From Pseudomonadota bacterium (GTDB taxonomy: Bacteria > Pseudomonadota > Gammaproteobacteria > UBA5335), in contig PKDC01000028.1 of assembly GCA_002862435.1 (NCBI GenBank), forward strand, positions 1 to 64,000: a stretch of DNA of 64,000 nt, read 5' to 3'. The translations under genes were made by a program, and so were the position numbers. Each line of letters begins with the position of its first letter. Positions within the stretch are counted from its first letter, which is position 1. Below are positions 56,270 through 64,000 of the stretch, piece by piece. A model generated the notes under the pieces. That model saw only the letters and a program-made list of their open reading frames with translations, did not search any database and was not told the DNA's origin.

Positions 56270-59029
56270 TCAATGGTTTGGGGTGTTTCGCAACAACTGG
56301 CCCAGCGCTTCCCCCGACAAGGGACGACTCAGCCAGAAACCCTGTAATTCCTGGCAGCCACGCTCAGTCAGGAAGGTCCATTGATCTTCGGTTTCCACGC
56401 CCTCTGCAATGACGTTGAGGTTCAGACGCTGACTCATGCTCAGGATGGCCTCCACAATGGCGGCATCCTGGGTTGAGGCGGGCAGCGCCATGGTGAAGGA
56501 TCGATCGATCTTGAGGACATCGAATGGGTACTGCTTGAGGTAGTTGAACGAGGAATACCCCATGCCGAAATCGTCAATAGCCACCTGAACGCCGATCTGT
56601 CGCAAAGCGCGCAAGGATTCCAGCGCGCGCTCCGGATGAGCCATCAAGGCATTCTCGGTGATCTCCAGCGTGAGCGCGTCGGCAGGAACGGCGTTACTCT
56701 GGAGTGCGGCAATAATTTGAGCGGGCAATTGCGGATTGACGAGCTGGGCCGGGGCCAGATTGACGGCCATGCGCAGTTGCACGGCATCACTTCGGCGCCA
56801 CAAGGCAAGCTGGCGCAGCGCCAGATCCAAAACGCGTTGTCCGAGGCTTGGCAATAACCCAATGCGCTCTGCCAGAGGGAGAAAACTGTCAGGCGCCAGG
56901 ATGCCACGGATGGGATGAGCCCAGCGGACCAATGCCTCGACCCCGGAAATTTGGTCCCGATTGCCTCCAAGGCTGTCATAGATGGGCTGATAGACCAGAA
57001 ACAGCTCGTCGTTCTGAAGCGCTTGACGCAGTTCATGGGCGCCCATGGGGGAGGGTTGGGTGAGTTGCCGGGAGCGTGTAGCGAGCCGGTAACAGTGCCG
57101 GTGGCGTTTGGCCTGATACATGGCTGTTTCGGCCTGGCGCACCAAGTCGGCAGCATCGGCTTGTTCGCCGCTGGTGAGCGAAGCAATCCCAATGCTGGCG
57201 GAGAGCCCCAACAGCATGCCGGCCACCGGCAAGGGTCGATTGAGCCCCTCCAGCAGAGATTCCGCAAGCGCGGTGGCGCGGGCAGTCGCTGCCGATCCTT
57301 CCAGCAGAACGGCAAATACGTCTCCCCCCATGTGAAATAGCGTCGATTGCTCCCCTAAAAGGCTCTGGAAAAGTTGCGCCACCTCTTGAAGGATTTCGTC
57401 GCCAACCGCTGGATCCAGCGATTCATTGATGGATCGGAAATGGTCCAAATCCAGCCACAACAGGGCCAGATGATCGTCCTGTCGCGCCGCGACGGGGACA
57501 GACAGGGTCAGTTGTCGCATGAGGCTCGAGCGGTTAAGCAGGGCCGTGACGGCATCGCGATCCTGGGGATGATCAGTGCTCTCGGCGACCAGTAAGGGGA
57601 GTGCGGGCGATTCTCGGCACAAACCGATGTAATGAGTGATGCGACCTCGGGCATCGCGTGCAAGGCTCAGGCTCAGATGCAGTGTCAACGGACTGCCATC
57701 CATGCGGCGCCCCGGCAGAAGACCCTGCCAGGTGCCAATGGTCTTCAGGTGTTGCCATAGACTGTCGAGCGCGGCGATATCCTGGCCTGGAGGGAGCAGG
57801 AAATCCGGCGCTTGATCCTGGATGGCGCTGCGAGCGCACCCGACCAAGCGGCAAAATGCGGCATTGGCGGAGAGCACCTGACGTTTCGCATCCAGGATGA
57901 ACAGACTCTCGCCCATTCGTGCCAGGGCGTCCCGGGCCAGATGGAGTTCTTCCTCAGCCCGTTTGCATTCCGTGATGTCTTGCAGGGTGCCTTCGATGCG
58001 CAATAGTCGGCCGCGGCTGTCCCGGCTGATTTCGCCCCGTTCGTGAATCCAGCGTACCGAACCATCGGGGCGCACGATCCGGCATTCCAGATCCAAAGCG
58101 CGTCGATCCCGCACCACGTTCCGATGATGCTGAGTCACTCGCTCCATATCATCGGGGTGGATGAGGCGTCTGAAACCCGCGTAGTCATTGGAGAAATCTC
58201 GTGGATTCATTTCCAGCAGGGCAAACAATTCGGGTGACCAGTGTGCTTTGCGGCTCTTGAAGTCAAAGGCCCATCGACCCAGCCCCGCGATGCGCTGCGC
58301 TTGTTCCAGGCGCTCTTGGGCATCACTCAAGGCAGTCGACCACATGCGTTCGGCCGTCACGTCGCTGCCAATGCCAACCACGCCAACGATCTGTTCTTTG
58401 TCCCATAGAGGCGCATTGGTGAAGTGAATATGTTGTTGCCGGTGGTCTTTGGTGAAAATGCGAATCTCTGCTTGCTGGCCACTGCCTCCCAGGGCACCGA
58501 GGAAGATCGACTGTGCCAGCAGGCGATCATCGGGATGAACCAGTTCGGCAAAATTCAGCGATTCGAGTTCACAGCGGCTATATCCGCTGATCCGCGTGAG
58601 GGAAGGGTTGAGGTTGATGAAATGACCCAGCGGATCGCAAAAGAACACCACGTGATTGGCTCGGTCCAGCACTTTGGCCAGAGCCGGCGGCAAGTCATAG
58701 GGCGAGTGTTCCGGTGGCGGCGCACTGACCACACACCAGATCCGACCTTCCCCGGCGGGCGCCAGTGTCCACAAGGCGCTGCACAGATCGCCGTTGGGGC
58801 TGGCCAGTCTGAAGCGGCCGATACGCGGTTGATCCAAGGCCATGTTCAGCAGATTGCGCAACGCCAGCCGGCTTCGCGGCGCGACCAGCTCCACGCAATC
58901 GCGGTGGAATAGCGCAGGGGGTGAAACCCCAAACAGGGCGTGAGTATCGCCGAATGCCTCCTGAATCATGCCATCGACATCGAGTCTCAAGTGGACCCAT
59001 TCATCGCGTCGCGGCAATTCACTGCTCAT
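56270..59029 (-). CDS. PAS-GGDEF-EAL protein, predicted c-di-GMP phosphodiesterase
   Basis: A 919-residue cytosolic sensor-regulator with no transmembrane segment. About four PAS/PAC modules fill residues 10-485 (clear PAC ends at 230-240 and 350-360), followed by a GGDEF domain (about 495-650) and an EAL domain (about 665-910). The GGDEF site reads GGDVF (568-572), losing the catalytic glutamate, so cyclase activity is unlikely. The EAL site is intact: EAL at 698-700, [24 protein letters not shown] and QGFW. Net activity is therefore predicted to be c-di-GMP hydrolysis. A GGGGAG site precedes the ATG. Confidence 0.93.
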   Translation of the reverse strand: MSSELPRRDEWVHLRLDVDGMIQEAFGDTHALFGVSPPALFHRDCVELVAPRSRLALRNLLNMALDQPRIGRFRLASPNGDLCSALWTLAPAGEGRIWCVVSAPPPEHSPYDLPPALAKVLDRANHVVFFCDPLGHFINLNPSLTRISGYSRCELESLNFAELVHPDDRLLAQSIFLGALGGSGQQAEIRIFTKDHRQQHIHFTNAPLWDKEQIVGVVGIGSDVTAERMWSTALSDAQERLEQAQRIAGLGRWAFDFKSRKAHWSPELFALLEMNPRDFSNDYAGFRRLIHPDDMERVTQHHRNVVRDRRALDLECRIVRPDGSVRWIHERGEISRDSRGRLLRIEGTLQDITECKRAEEELHLARDALARMGESLFILDAKRQVLSANAAFCRLVGCARSAIQDQAPDFLLPPGQDIAALDSLWQHLKTIGTWQGLLPGRRMDGSPLTLHLSLSLARDARGRITHYIGLCRESPALPLLVAESTDHPQDRDAVTALLNRSSLMRQLTLSVPVAARQDDHLALLWLDLDHFRSINESLDPAVGDEILQEVAQLFQSLLGEQSTLFHMGGDVFAVLLEGSAATARATALAESLLEGLNRPLPVAGMLLGLSASIGIASLTSGEQADAADLVRQAETAMYQAKRHRHCYRLATRSRQLTQPSPMGAHELRQALQNDELFLVYQPIYDSLGGNRDQISGVEALVRWAHPIRGILAPDSFLPLAERIGLLPSLGQRVLDLALRQLALWRRSDAVQLRMAVNLAPAQLVNPQLPAQIIAALQSNAVPADALTLEITENALMAHPERALESLRALRQIGVQVAIDDFGMGYSSFNYLKQYPFDVLKIDRSFTMALPASTQDAAIVEAILSMSQRLNLNVIAEGVETEDQWTFLTERGCQELQGFWLSRPLSGEALGQLLRNTPNH

Positions 59030-59228
59030 GAAACACTCCCCTGTGCGCTATTTTTATGTAGATGGCTCTGGTGGTCATCGTTCAACTAAGATTGCGTCCG
59101 AAATCGACCTGCCTTGAGCGGGCATGACATTTTCCGGACAGCCATGTAGAGATCTTTAGAAGTGATAGCAGGCCTTGTCAAGCAGCGTTGGCGACATGGG
59201 CTATCGCGAGCATCGAGGAGTAACACGG

Positions 59229-60215
59229 ATGTCAAGAATCACCCACCAGCCGGGCCGTCACTGCGCCAGCACTGCCATCGCCGATGTGAGTCATTTTCAT
59301 GGGCTGAACTGGTCGGAAGCATTCTGCTTCGGCCTGGGAGGCGGATTGGGGCTGTTTTACTTGGAGATGCCACGAGCTTCTCCCAGCCGTTTATTGCATG
59401 TGCGCTCGGCGGATTATGAAAGCAACTTCTTTGCGCGCTTGGGACATCGTTTCCAGTGGCGCCAGTCCACGGATCCGGCAGCCGGGGAAAGCGCCTTGTG
59501 GGAAGCATTGGCCACGGGTCATCCTGCTTTGGTGCAGACGGATCTGTTTTATCTGCCCTACTACGGTTCGCATACCCATTTCCCCGGCCACTTGATCGTG
59601 GTCTGGGATTATGACGCGGCGCGGCAGGTGTATCGGGTGACGGATACGGAGCGCCCTCAGATGCTGGAGCTGTCTCGGGAAGCGCTGGCGGCGGCTCGAT
59701 TTTCCCGTGAAGGTCCTTTCCCCTTGTCTGGCCAGTTCTACGCGCCGGAGTCCATGACGACTCCGGAAGACCTGCCCGCCCGGTTGCATGCGGCCATTCT
59801 GGCCAATAGCGCGAGCCTGTTGTCAGGTCGCGCATCGTTTCAGGGTCTGGCCGCGTTGGCGCGCTGGCAAGCGGATCTATCACGTTGGCCTAGGCTTGCG
59901 GATTGGCAGTGGACGGCCCGCTTTGCCTACCAGATCATCGAGAAGCGGGGTACTGGCGGCGGGGCGTTTCGCTTGCTGTACGCTGACTTTCTGGCCGAGG
60001 CCGCGGCCTGGCTGCCGACGATCCGCGATCTCCAGCTGGAATCCCGCATGCGCGAGGTGGCAAGCCTTTGGACCGATCTGGCCAACGCCCTCAAAAGTGG
60101 CTCCGAGTCCGAAAGTCCATCCTTTGGGGGTGTCGCCGCGCTGCTCGCTGAACTTGAGGCGAACGAACGCGCGTGGCATGAGACGGCGATCCGACTACCG
60201 CTTTCGGCAAAATAG
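59229..60215 (+). CDS. BtrH N-terminal domain / DUF4872-type protein
   Basis: A 328-residue protein with a cysteine-peptidase-like fold, as in BtrH, an acyltransferase of butirosin synthesis. The HCASTA motif gives Cys12, followed by FGLGGGLGLFYLE; His121 in HFPGHLIVVWDYD and a nearby aspartate complete a plausible triad. The C-terminal half (about 180-320) is helical, fitting DUF4872. ATG 59229 is chosen after GAGGAG; the frame opens 18 codons earlier. Its substrate is unknown. It precedes a TolC-HlyD-ABC exporter by 153 bases and is divergent from the GGDEF-EAL gene. Confidence 0.8.
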   Translation: MSRITHQPGRHCASTAIADVSHFHGLNWSEAFCFGLGGGLGLFYLEMPRASPSRLLHVRSADYESNFFARLGHRFQWRQSTDPAAGESALWEALATGHPALVQTDLFYLPYYGSHTHFPGHLIVVWDYDAARQVYRVTDTERPQMLELSREALAAARFSREGPFPLSGQFYAPESMTTPEDLPARLHAAILANSASLLSGRASFQGLAALARWQADLSRWPRLADWQWTARFAYQIIEKRGTGGGAFRLLYADFLAEAAAWLPTIRDLQLESRMREVASLWTDLANALKSGSESESPSFGGVAALLAELEANERAWHETAIRLPLSAK

Positions 60216-60368
60216 CCGTCTCATTGGTCTTGACCCTGGGTAGGTGTTTGGCATGGAAAACGCATCGCGGAAGTAGGGCGATTGGCTGACTTGCAGGGGC
60301 TAAGCTGTGAGCGTATAACCTAGCATCCATATTTGGCTCAGCCTCTGAATCGTACAGGGATTGTGATT

Positions 60369-61730
60369 ATGCGATTGCCCCAAAGGAAGGCGGCGGTGCT
60401 GTTTTGTGCAGCCGTGTCGATGCCCGCCGTTGTTACTGCGGAAACACTTGATCAGGCTTGGGAAACAGCCCGGGCCACCGATTTTGGCCTCCGGTCCTCC
60501 CAGTTTTTGGCCCAGTCGGCCGAAGCCGCGCGCAGCGCGGCCGCTCGAGGGCGTTTTCCTTCGGTGTCGGCGAATGGCGTCATGGTGCAACTGGACAACG
60601 CGCCCACTATCGAGTCGCCGATTCAGGATAACCTGACTATTCCATCGCCGATCCGCCTTCCTTTGCTGCCATCCAGCTTTTCGTTTCCTGTTCCTGCGGA
60701 TCTTCAGCAATTTGACCTCGGCGAGGACAAGCTTACCCAGGCAACCATTACGGCAACTTTGCCGATCTATACCGGCGGGCGCCTGACCAATATTACCAAG
60801 GCAGCCGAATCTCAGGTTGATGCGGCGGGTTGGAGTGTGCGTCAGACGGAGCAGGAACTGAAGATTCGCGTGGCGGAAGCCTATGTGAACGTGCTGCGGG
60901 CCCAGGGCGGCGCCGGGATTTCCGATCGCGAAGTGGAAGCTGTTTCCGGCTATGTGAAAGATGTCCAGAATCTCTATGGCCAGGAGATGGTGGCCAAGAA
61001 CGACTTGTTGTCCGTGCAGGTCTATCTCGCCGAATCGCAACAACGTAACCTGCAGATCAAGAACGCCGTCCAGCTCGCCCAATCTTTTTATAACAACATG
61101 CTGGGTCGCCCGCTCGACGCGCCGGTTGATCTTGAGCCGTTGGAGCCCGCCCCCGAAACCCCCGGGGCGACGCTGGAAAGTCTGACCGAAAAGGCGATCG
61201 GCAACCGCCCTGAATTGAATAACCTCAGCGCACAGACCGAGAGCCTACGTTATGCAGCCAAGGCCATCAAAGGCGGTCTGCTGCCCCAGGTTGCCTTGTT
61301 GGGTGGCATGATTTATGTCGATCTCGATACGCTGGAGGACAATACCATCGGCTATGCCGGGGTCGGCGCCTCCTGGACCTTGTTTGACGCAGGTGTGACC
61401 CGCAAGCAGGCGGAAGCCTTGTCCAAGCGCAGGATTTCAAGCGAGGAACTCCTCTCTCAGGCGCGCACATTGATCAGCCTGCAGGTCAGGCAGACCTGGT
61501 TGGCACGTGATGAAGCCTTGAATCGCCTCAAGCTTGCACAGACCTCTCTGGACAGCGCGGATGAAAACCAGCGCGTCACCCGTGATCGCTACCGGGAAGG
61601 CATGGGCACCAATACCGAAGTGCTCGAGGCGGAAACACGCCGCACCGCCGCTTTCACGAACTACACCAACGCCAAATACGATGCGGTTTATGCCGATCTG
61701 CGGCTCAAGTATGTGGTGGGCGGAATCTGA
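60369..61730 (+). CDS. TolC-family outer-membrane efflux protein
   Basis: Outer-membrane channel subunit of a tripartite exporter. The 453-residue product has a signal peptide (about 1-24, ending VVTA), two OEP repeats of coiled-coil plus beta strands (for example LTQATITATLPIYTGGRLTN and GYAGVGASWTLFDAG), and the EVLEAETRRTAAFTNYTNAKYD helix typical of the family end. ATG 60369 follows AGGGA; TTG 60333 is an unlikely alternative. HlyD follows after 50 bases. Confidence 0.92.
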   Translation: MRLPQRKAAVLFCAAVSMPAVVTAETLDQAWETARATDFGLRSSQFLAQSAEAARSAAARGRFPSVSANGVMVQLDNAPTIESPIQDNLTIPSPIRLPLLPSSFSFPVPADLQQFDLGEDKLTQATITATLPIYTGGRLTNITKAAESQVDAAGWSVRQTEQELKIRVAEAYVNVLRAQGGAGISDREVEAVSGYVKDVQNLYGQEMVAKNDLLSVQVYLAESQQRNLQIKNAVQLAQSFYNNMLGRPLDAPVDLEPLEPAPETPGATLESLTEKAIGNRPELNNLSAQTESLRYAAKAIKGGLLPQVALLGGMIYVDLDTLEDNTIGYAGVGASWTLFDAGVTRKQAEALSKRRISSEELLSQARTLISLQVRQTWLARDEALNRLKLAQTSLDSADENQRVTRDRYREGMGTNTEVLEAETRRTAAFTNYTNAKYDAVYADLRLKYVVGGI

Positions 61731-61780
61731 TTCCGTAAAGCTCGCTTTGGATCCGTCAGTACACATATAGGATGACATCA

Positions 61781-62896
61781 ATGGCCACGGACAAGGGACG
61801 TCGACCGATCGGATGGTTGCTGCTGGGGCTGGGGGCGGTTGCGCTCGTGGCCTTGCTGGTGATGTATCGCATCTCCAGTGCGCCACTTCCGGAAGGATTG
61901 TTGCAGGTCAACGGGCGCATCGAGGGGGACACCACCACGGTCGCGGCCAAATATCCAGGCAAGGTCAGGGAAATTCTGGCCAAGGAAGGCGATCTGGTTG
62001 AAGTGGGGCAAGTGCTCACCCAGATGGAAGACGAGGAGATCCAGGCCAAACTGCGTCAGGCGGATGCCGGTATCGCCAGCCTTGAAGCCCGCAGGGATGC
62101 GGCGAATGAGACCCTGGCAGTCGCCAAGAAAGAGCTGCCACTTGGAATCGCGGCAGCTCAGGCTCAAGTGAATCATATGCAGGCAACCGTCGAGAAGGCC
62201 CAGGCAGCGGAAGGCCAGTTCAGCCGGGATCTTGAGCGAGTCAAGGTGTTGGCGGAAGCAGGCACGGTCAACAAGCAACGTCTCGAACAAGCCCAACTGC
62301 AATACACGGTCATGACCAAGGACATCCGGTCTGCCCAGGCCGGGTTGATGGGATCTCAAAAACAACTTGAGCGAGCCAATCTGGGGAAAGAGCAGATTGC
62401 GGCCAAGGAAACCGAACTGAAGGCGCTGGATTCAGAGTTGGATCGGGTGCGTGCGATGCGAGAGGAGGCCGCCATCGCCTTGGGGAATTTGACGGTCAAG
62501 GCGCCGACCAAAGGCATCGTCACCGCACGTTTGGTCGAAGCAGGCGAAGTGGGGGCAGCTGGCCGTCCCATGTATGAATTGGTGAATCTGGATCGTCTCT
62601 ACCTCAAGGTCTATGTCCCAGGCGATGAGATTGGCAAGATTCGACGTGGCCTGAAGGCGCAAGTCTATGTGGACTCTTATCCCGATCGGCCGTTCCCGGC
62701 GATGGTGGACTACATTGCATCGCGTGCCGAGTTTACGCCCAAGGAAGTACAGACGCCTGATGAGCGCGTCAAACAGGTGTATGCCGTAAAACTTTACTTT
62801 GCGGAAAACCCCGACTACCTGTTGACCCCTGGCATGCCAGCGGACGCGGTCATCCGTTGGGACGAAAATGTGGAGTGGGCACCACCTAAATGGTGA
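61781..62896 (+). CDS. HlyD-family membrane fusion protein (YbhG/YhiI type)
   Basis: Periplasmic adaptor that links the inner-membrane ABC transporter to TolC. The 371-residue product has one N-terminal transmembrane helix (about 10-31), a lipoyl-like half (GRIEGDTTTVAAKYPGKV and LAKEGDLVEVGQVL), a long coiled coil (about 85-225), the second lipoyl half (APTKGIVTARLVEAGEVG) and a beta-barrel. ATG 61781 has AGGA nine bases upstream; ATG 61772 is too close. The next gene begins 50 bases later. Confidence 0.93.
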   Translation: MATDKGRRPIGWLLLGLGAVALVALLVMYRISSAPLPEGLLQVNGRIEGDTTTVAAKYPGKVREILAKEGDLVEVGQVLTQMEDEEIQAKLRQADAGIASLEARRDAANETLAVAKKELPLGIAAAQAQVNHMQATVEKAQAAEGQFSRDLERVKVLAEAGTVNKQRLEQAQLQYTVMTKDIRSAQAGLMGSQKQLERANLGKEQIAAKETELKALDSELDRVRAMREEAAIALGNLTVKAPTKGIVTARLVEAGEVGAAGRPMYELVNLDRLYLKVYVPGDEIGKIRRGLKAQVYVDSYPDRPFPAMVDYIASRAEFTPKEVQTPDERVKQVYAVKLYFAENPDYLLTPGMPADAVIRWDENVEWAPPKW

Positions 62897-62946
62897 GTTG
62901 AAGCACTCTGATTCAACGTTTCCGTCGCCAAGGGACTGAATAAAAA

Positions 62947-64000
62947 ATGGATGAGACACCGGTTGTTCGTATTCGCGGACTGGTCAAGAACTATAAAGAT
63001 GTCCACGCAGTTCGGGGAATCGATCTGGATGTTCCCAAAGGCAGTCTGTTTGGTCTGATTGGATCTGATGGCGCGGGCAAAAGCAGCACGATGAAAACCG
63101 TTGCCGGTGTCATGAGCTATGAAGCTGGCACAGTGGATGTTTTTGGTGAACGCCTGGATTCGGAATCTGCGGCAGAGCGCATCAAGTTGCGCGTGGGATT
63201 CATGCCTCAGGGATTGGGACAGAACCTGTATCCGGATCTGTCGATCGACGAAAACATTAATTTCTTTGCTCGCCTGCGCCTGGTTAAGGCGGAGGATTTG
63301 GCGCAGCGCAAGGAAAAACTGCTGCGCATGACCCGGTTGGACAAGTTTCGCGATCGGGCCATGAAAAATCTTTCCGGAGGCATGAAACAAAAGTTGGGCT
63401 TGGTGTGTACGCTGATTCATGAGCCTGAACTGATCATCTTGGATGAGCCAACCACAGGCGTGGATCCTGTTTCCCGTCGCGATTTCTGGTCCATTCTGGC
63501 CGAGTTGCTGGCAGAAAAAGGAATCTCTGCCCTGGTATCCACGGCCTACATGGATGAAGCCTCGAGGTTCCACCATGCAGCGCTCATGCATCATGGACGC
63601 ATCCTCGCTGAAGGCGAGATTGCAGAATTGCTGCGCCTGACACCGGGAACAGTGGTGTCCATGGCGGTTCAACCCCAATTGGAAGCCTTGAATCGACTCA
63701 GAGAGCGTTTTGATCAAGTGGTTGCTCTGGGAAATTATTTGCGTGTTTTTGTTCCGGAGCAGACAGCGGATGCTGAGCAGGTGATCAGAAACGTTCTTCA
63801 GGGGCTTGAGGTCACCGAGGTGCAGACCGATACCCCAGAACTTGAAGATGTCTATGTGAGTCTCCTTGAACTGAACGGGGAAGGTCAGGCCGTCCGCGAA
63901 CTGCCCTCTCCTCCAGAGGGCACCGTAATTCATCTTGATCCCAATGCGCCAGTGATCGAGGCCATCAATCTCGTGCGCGACTTCGGCGCCTTTCGTGCCG
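62947..64000 (+). CDS. Tandem-ATPase ABC transporter protein (YbhF/RbbA type), cut by window end
   Basis: The frame is open from ATG 62947 to the window end (351 codons seen). It holds one full ABC ATPase domain: Walker A GSDGAGKS (39-46), Q-loop Gln88, signature LSGGMKQ (142-148), Walker B LIILDEPTTGVDP (162-174). The switch histidine is replaced by Ala200 in STAYMDEA. A linker (about 205-330) leads into a second ATPase domain starting VIEAINLVRDFGAF. Such tandem ATPases work with HlyD and ABC-2 permeases in YbhGFSR and YhiI-RbbA-YhhJ systems, so permease genes are expected just beyond the window. Confidence 0.9.
   Translation, partial: MDETPVVRIRGLVKNYKDVHAVRGIDLDVPKGSLFGLIGSDGAGKSSTMKTVAGVMSYEAGTVDVFGERLDSESAAERIKLRVGFMPQGLGQNLYPDLSIDENINFFARLRLVKAEDLAQRKEKLLRMTRLDKFRDRAMKNLSGGMKQKLGLVCTLIHEPELIILDEPTTGVDPVSRRDFWSILAELLAEKGISALVSTAYMDEASRFHHAALMHHGRILAEGEIAELLRLTPGTVVSMAVQPQLEALNRLRERFDQVVALGNYLRVFVPEQTADAEQVIRNVLQGLEVTEVQTDTPELEDVYVSLLELNGEGQAVRELPSPPEGTVIHLDPNAPVIEAINLVRDFGAFRA

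Overview
The window reads as a chromosome segment from a gammaproteobacterium. The evidence is gene order: folP-glmM-tpiA-secG-tRNA-Leu-nuoA..N, followed by initiator tRNA-rimP-nusA-infB-rbfA-truB-rpsO-pnp (the Escherichia coli metY-nusA-infB layout), a mlaFEDCB cluster, prfB with its programmed frameshift, and a separate nuoC and nuoD. I would not name a genus. Most genes have strong Shine-Dalgarno sites and share the same GC-rich composition. The one clear exception is an AT-rich island at about 39721-40318.

Layout. 1-3265: end of folP, glmM (cell-wall amino sugar), tpiA, secG and tRNA-Leu(GAG). 3337-17979: a complete 14-gene complex I operon, nuoA to nuoN. 17992-26752: a promoter and initiator tRNA-Met, then the translation and RNA operon rimP to pnp, closed by a terminator shared with the convergent ppc. 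26804-38110 (minus strand): ppc, the Mla phospholipid transport genes, argF, argD, sodB, gloA and two 5-oxoprolinase subunits. 38296-41306 (minus): an alpha/beta hydrolase and an AlkB-type alkane/fatty-acid hydroxylase that has been broken twice, by a frameshift and by a roughly 600-base foreign insert carrying a putative lipoprotein gene. 41770-44557 (minus): lysS and prfB. 44753-52443 (plus): a small exported protein, a gap with many hairpins, then a tight seven-gene run: MoxR ATPase, CoxE-like VWA protein, esterase, exonuclease III, AmpG-like permease, small Rieske protein and glmU. 52493-56211: a PmtA-like methyltransferase, ppnN and the MsrPQ periplasmic methionine sulfoxide repair pair. 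56270-64000: a four-PAS GGDEF/EAL regulator with a degenerate GGDEF motif, a BtrH-like acyltransferase/peptidase-fold protein, and an exporter made of TolC, HlyD and a tandem-ATPase ABC protein that runs off the window.

Most of the window is conserved housekeeping. The parts worth a second look are the doubly broken alkB-like gene with its insert (39.4-41.3 kb), the structured gap before the MoxR-CoxE operon (45.1-45.6 kb), and the BtrH-like gene placed next to a TolC/HlyD/tandem-ABC exporter (59.2-64 kb).
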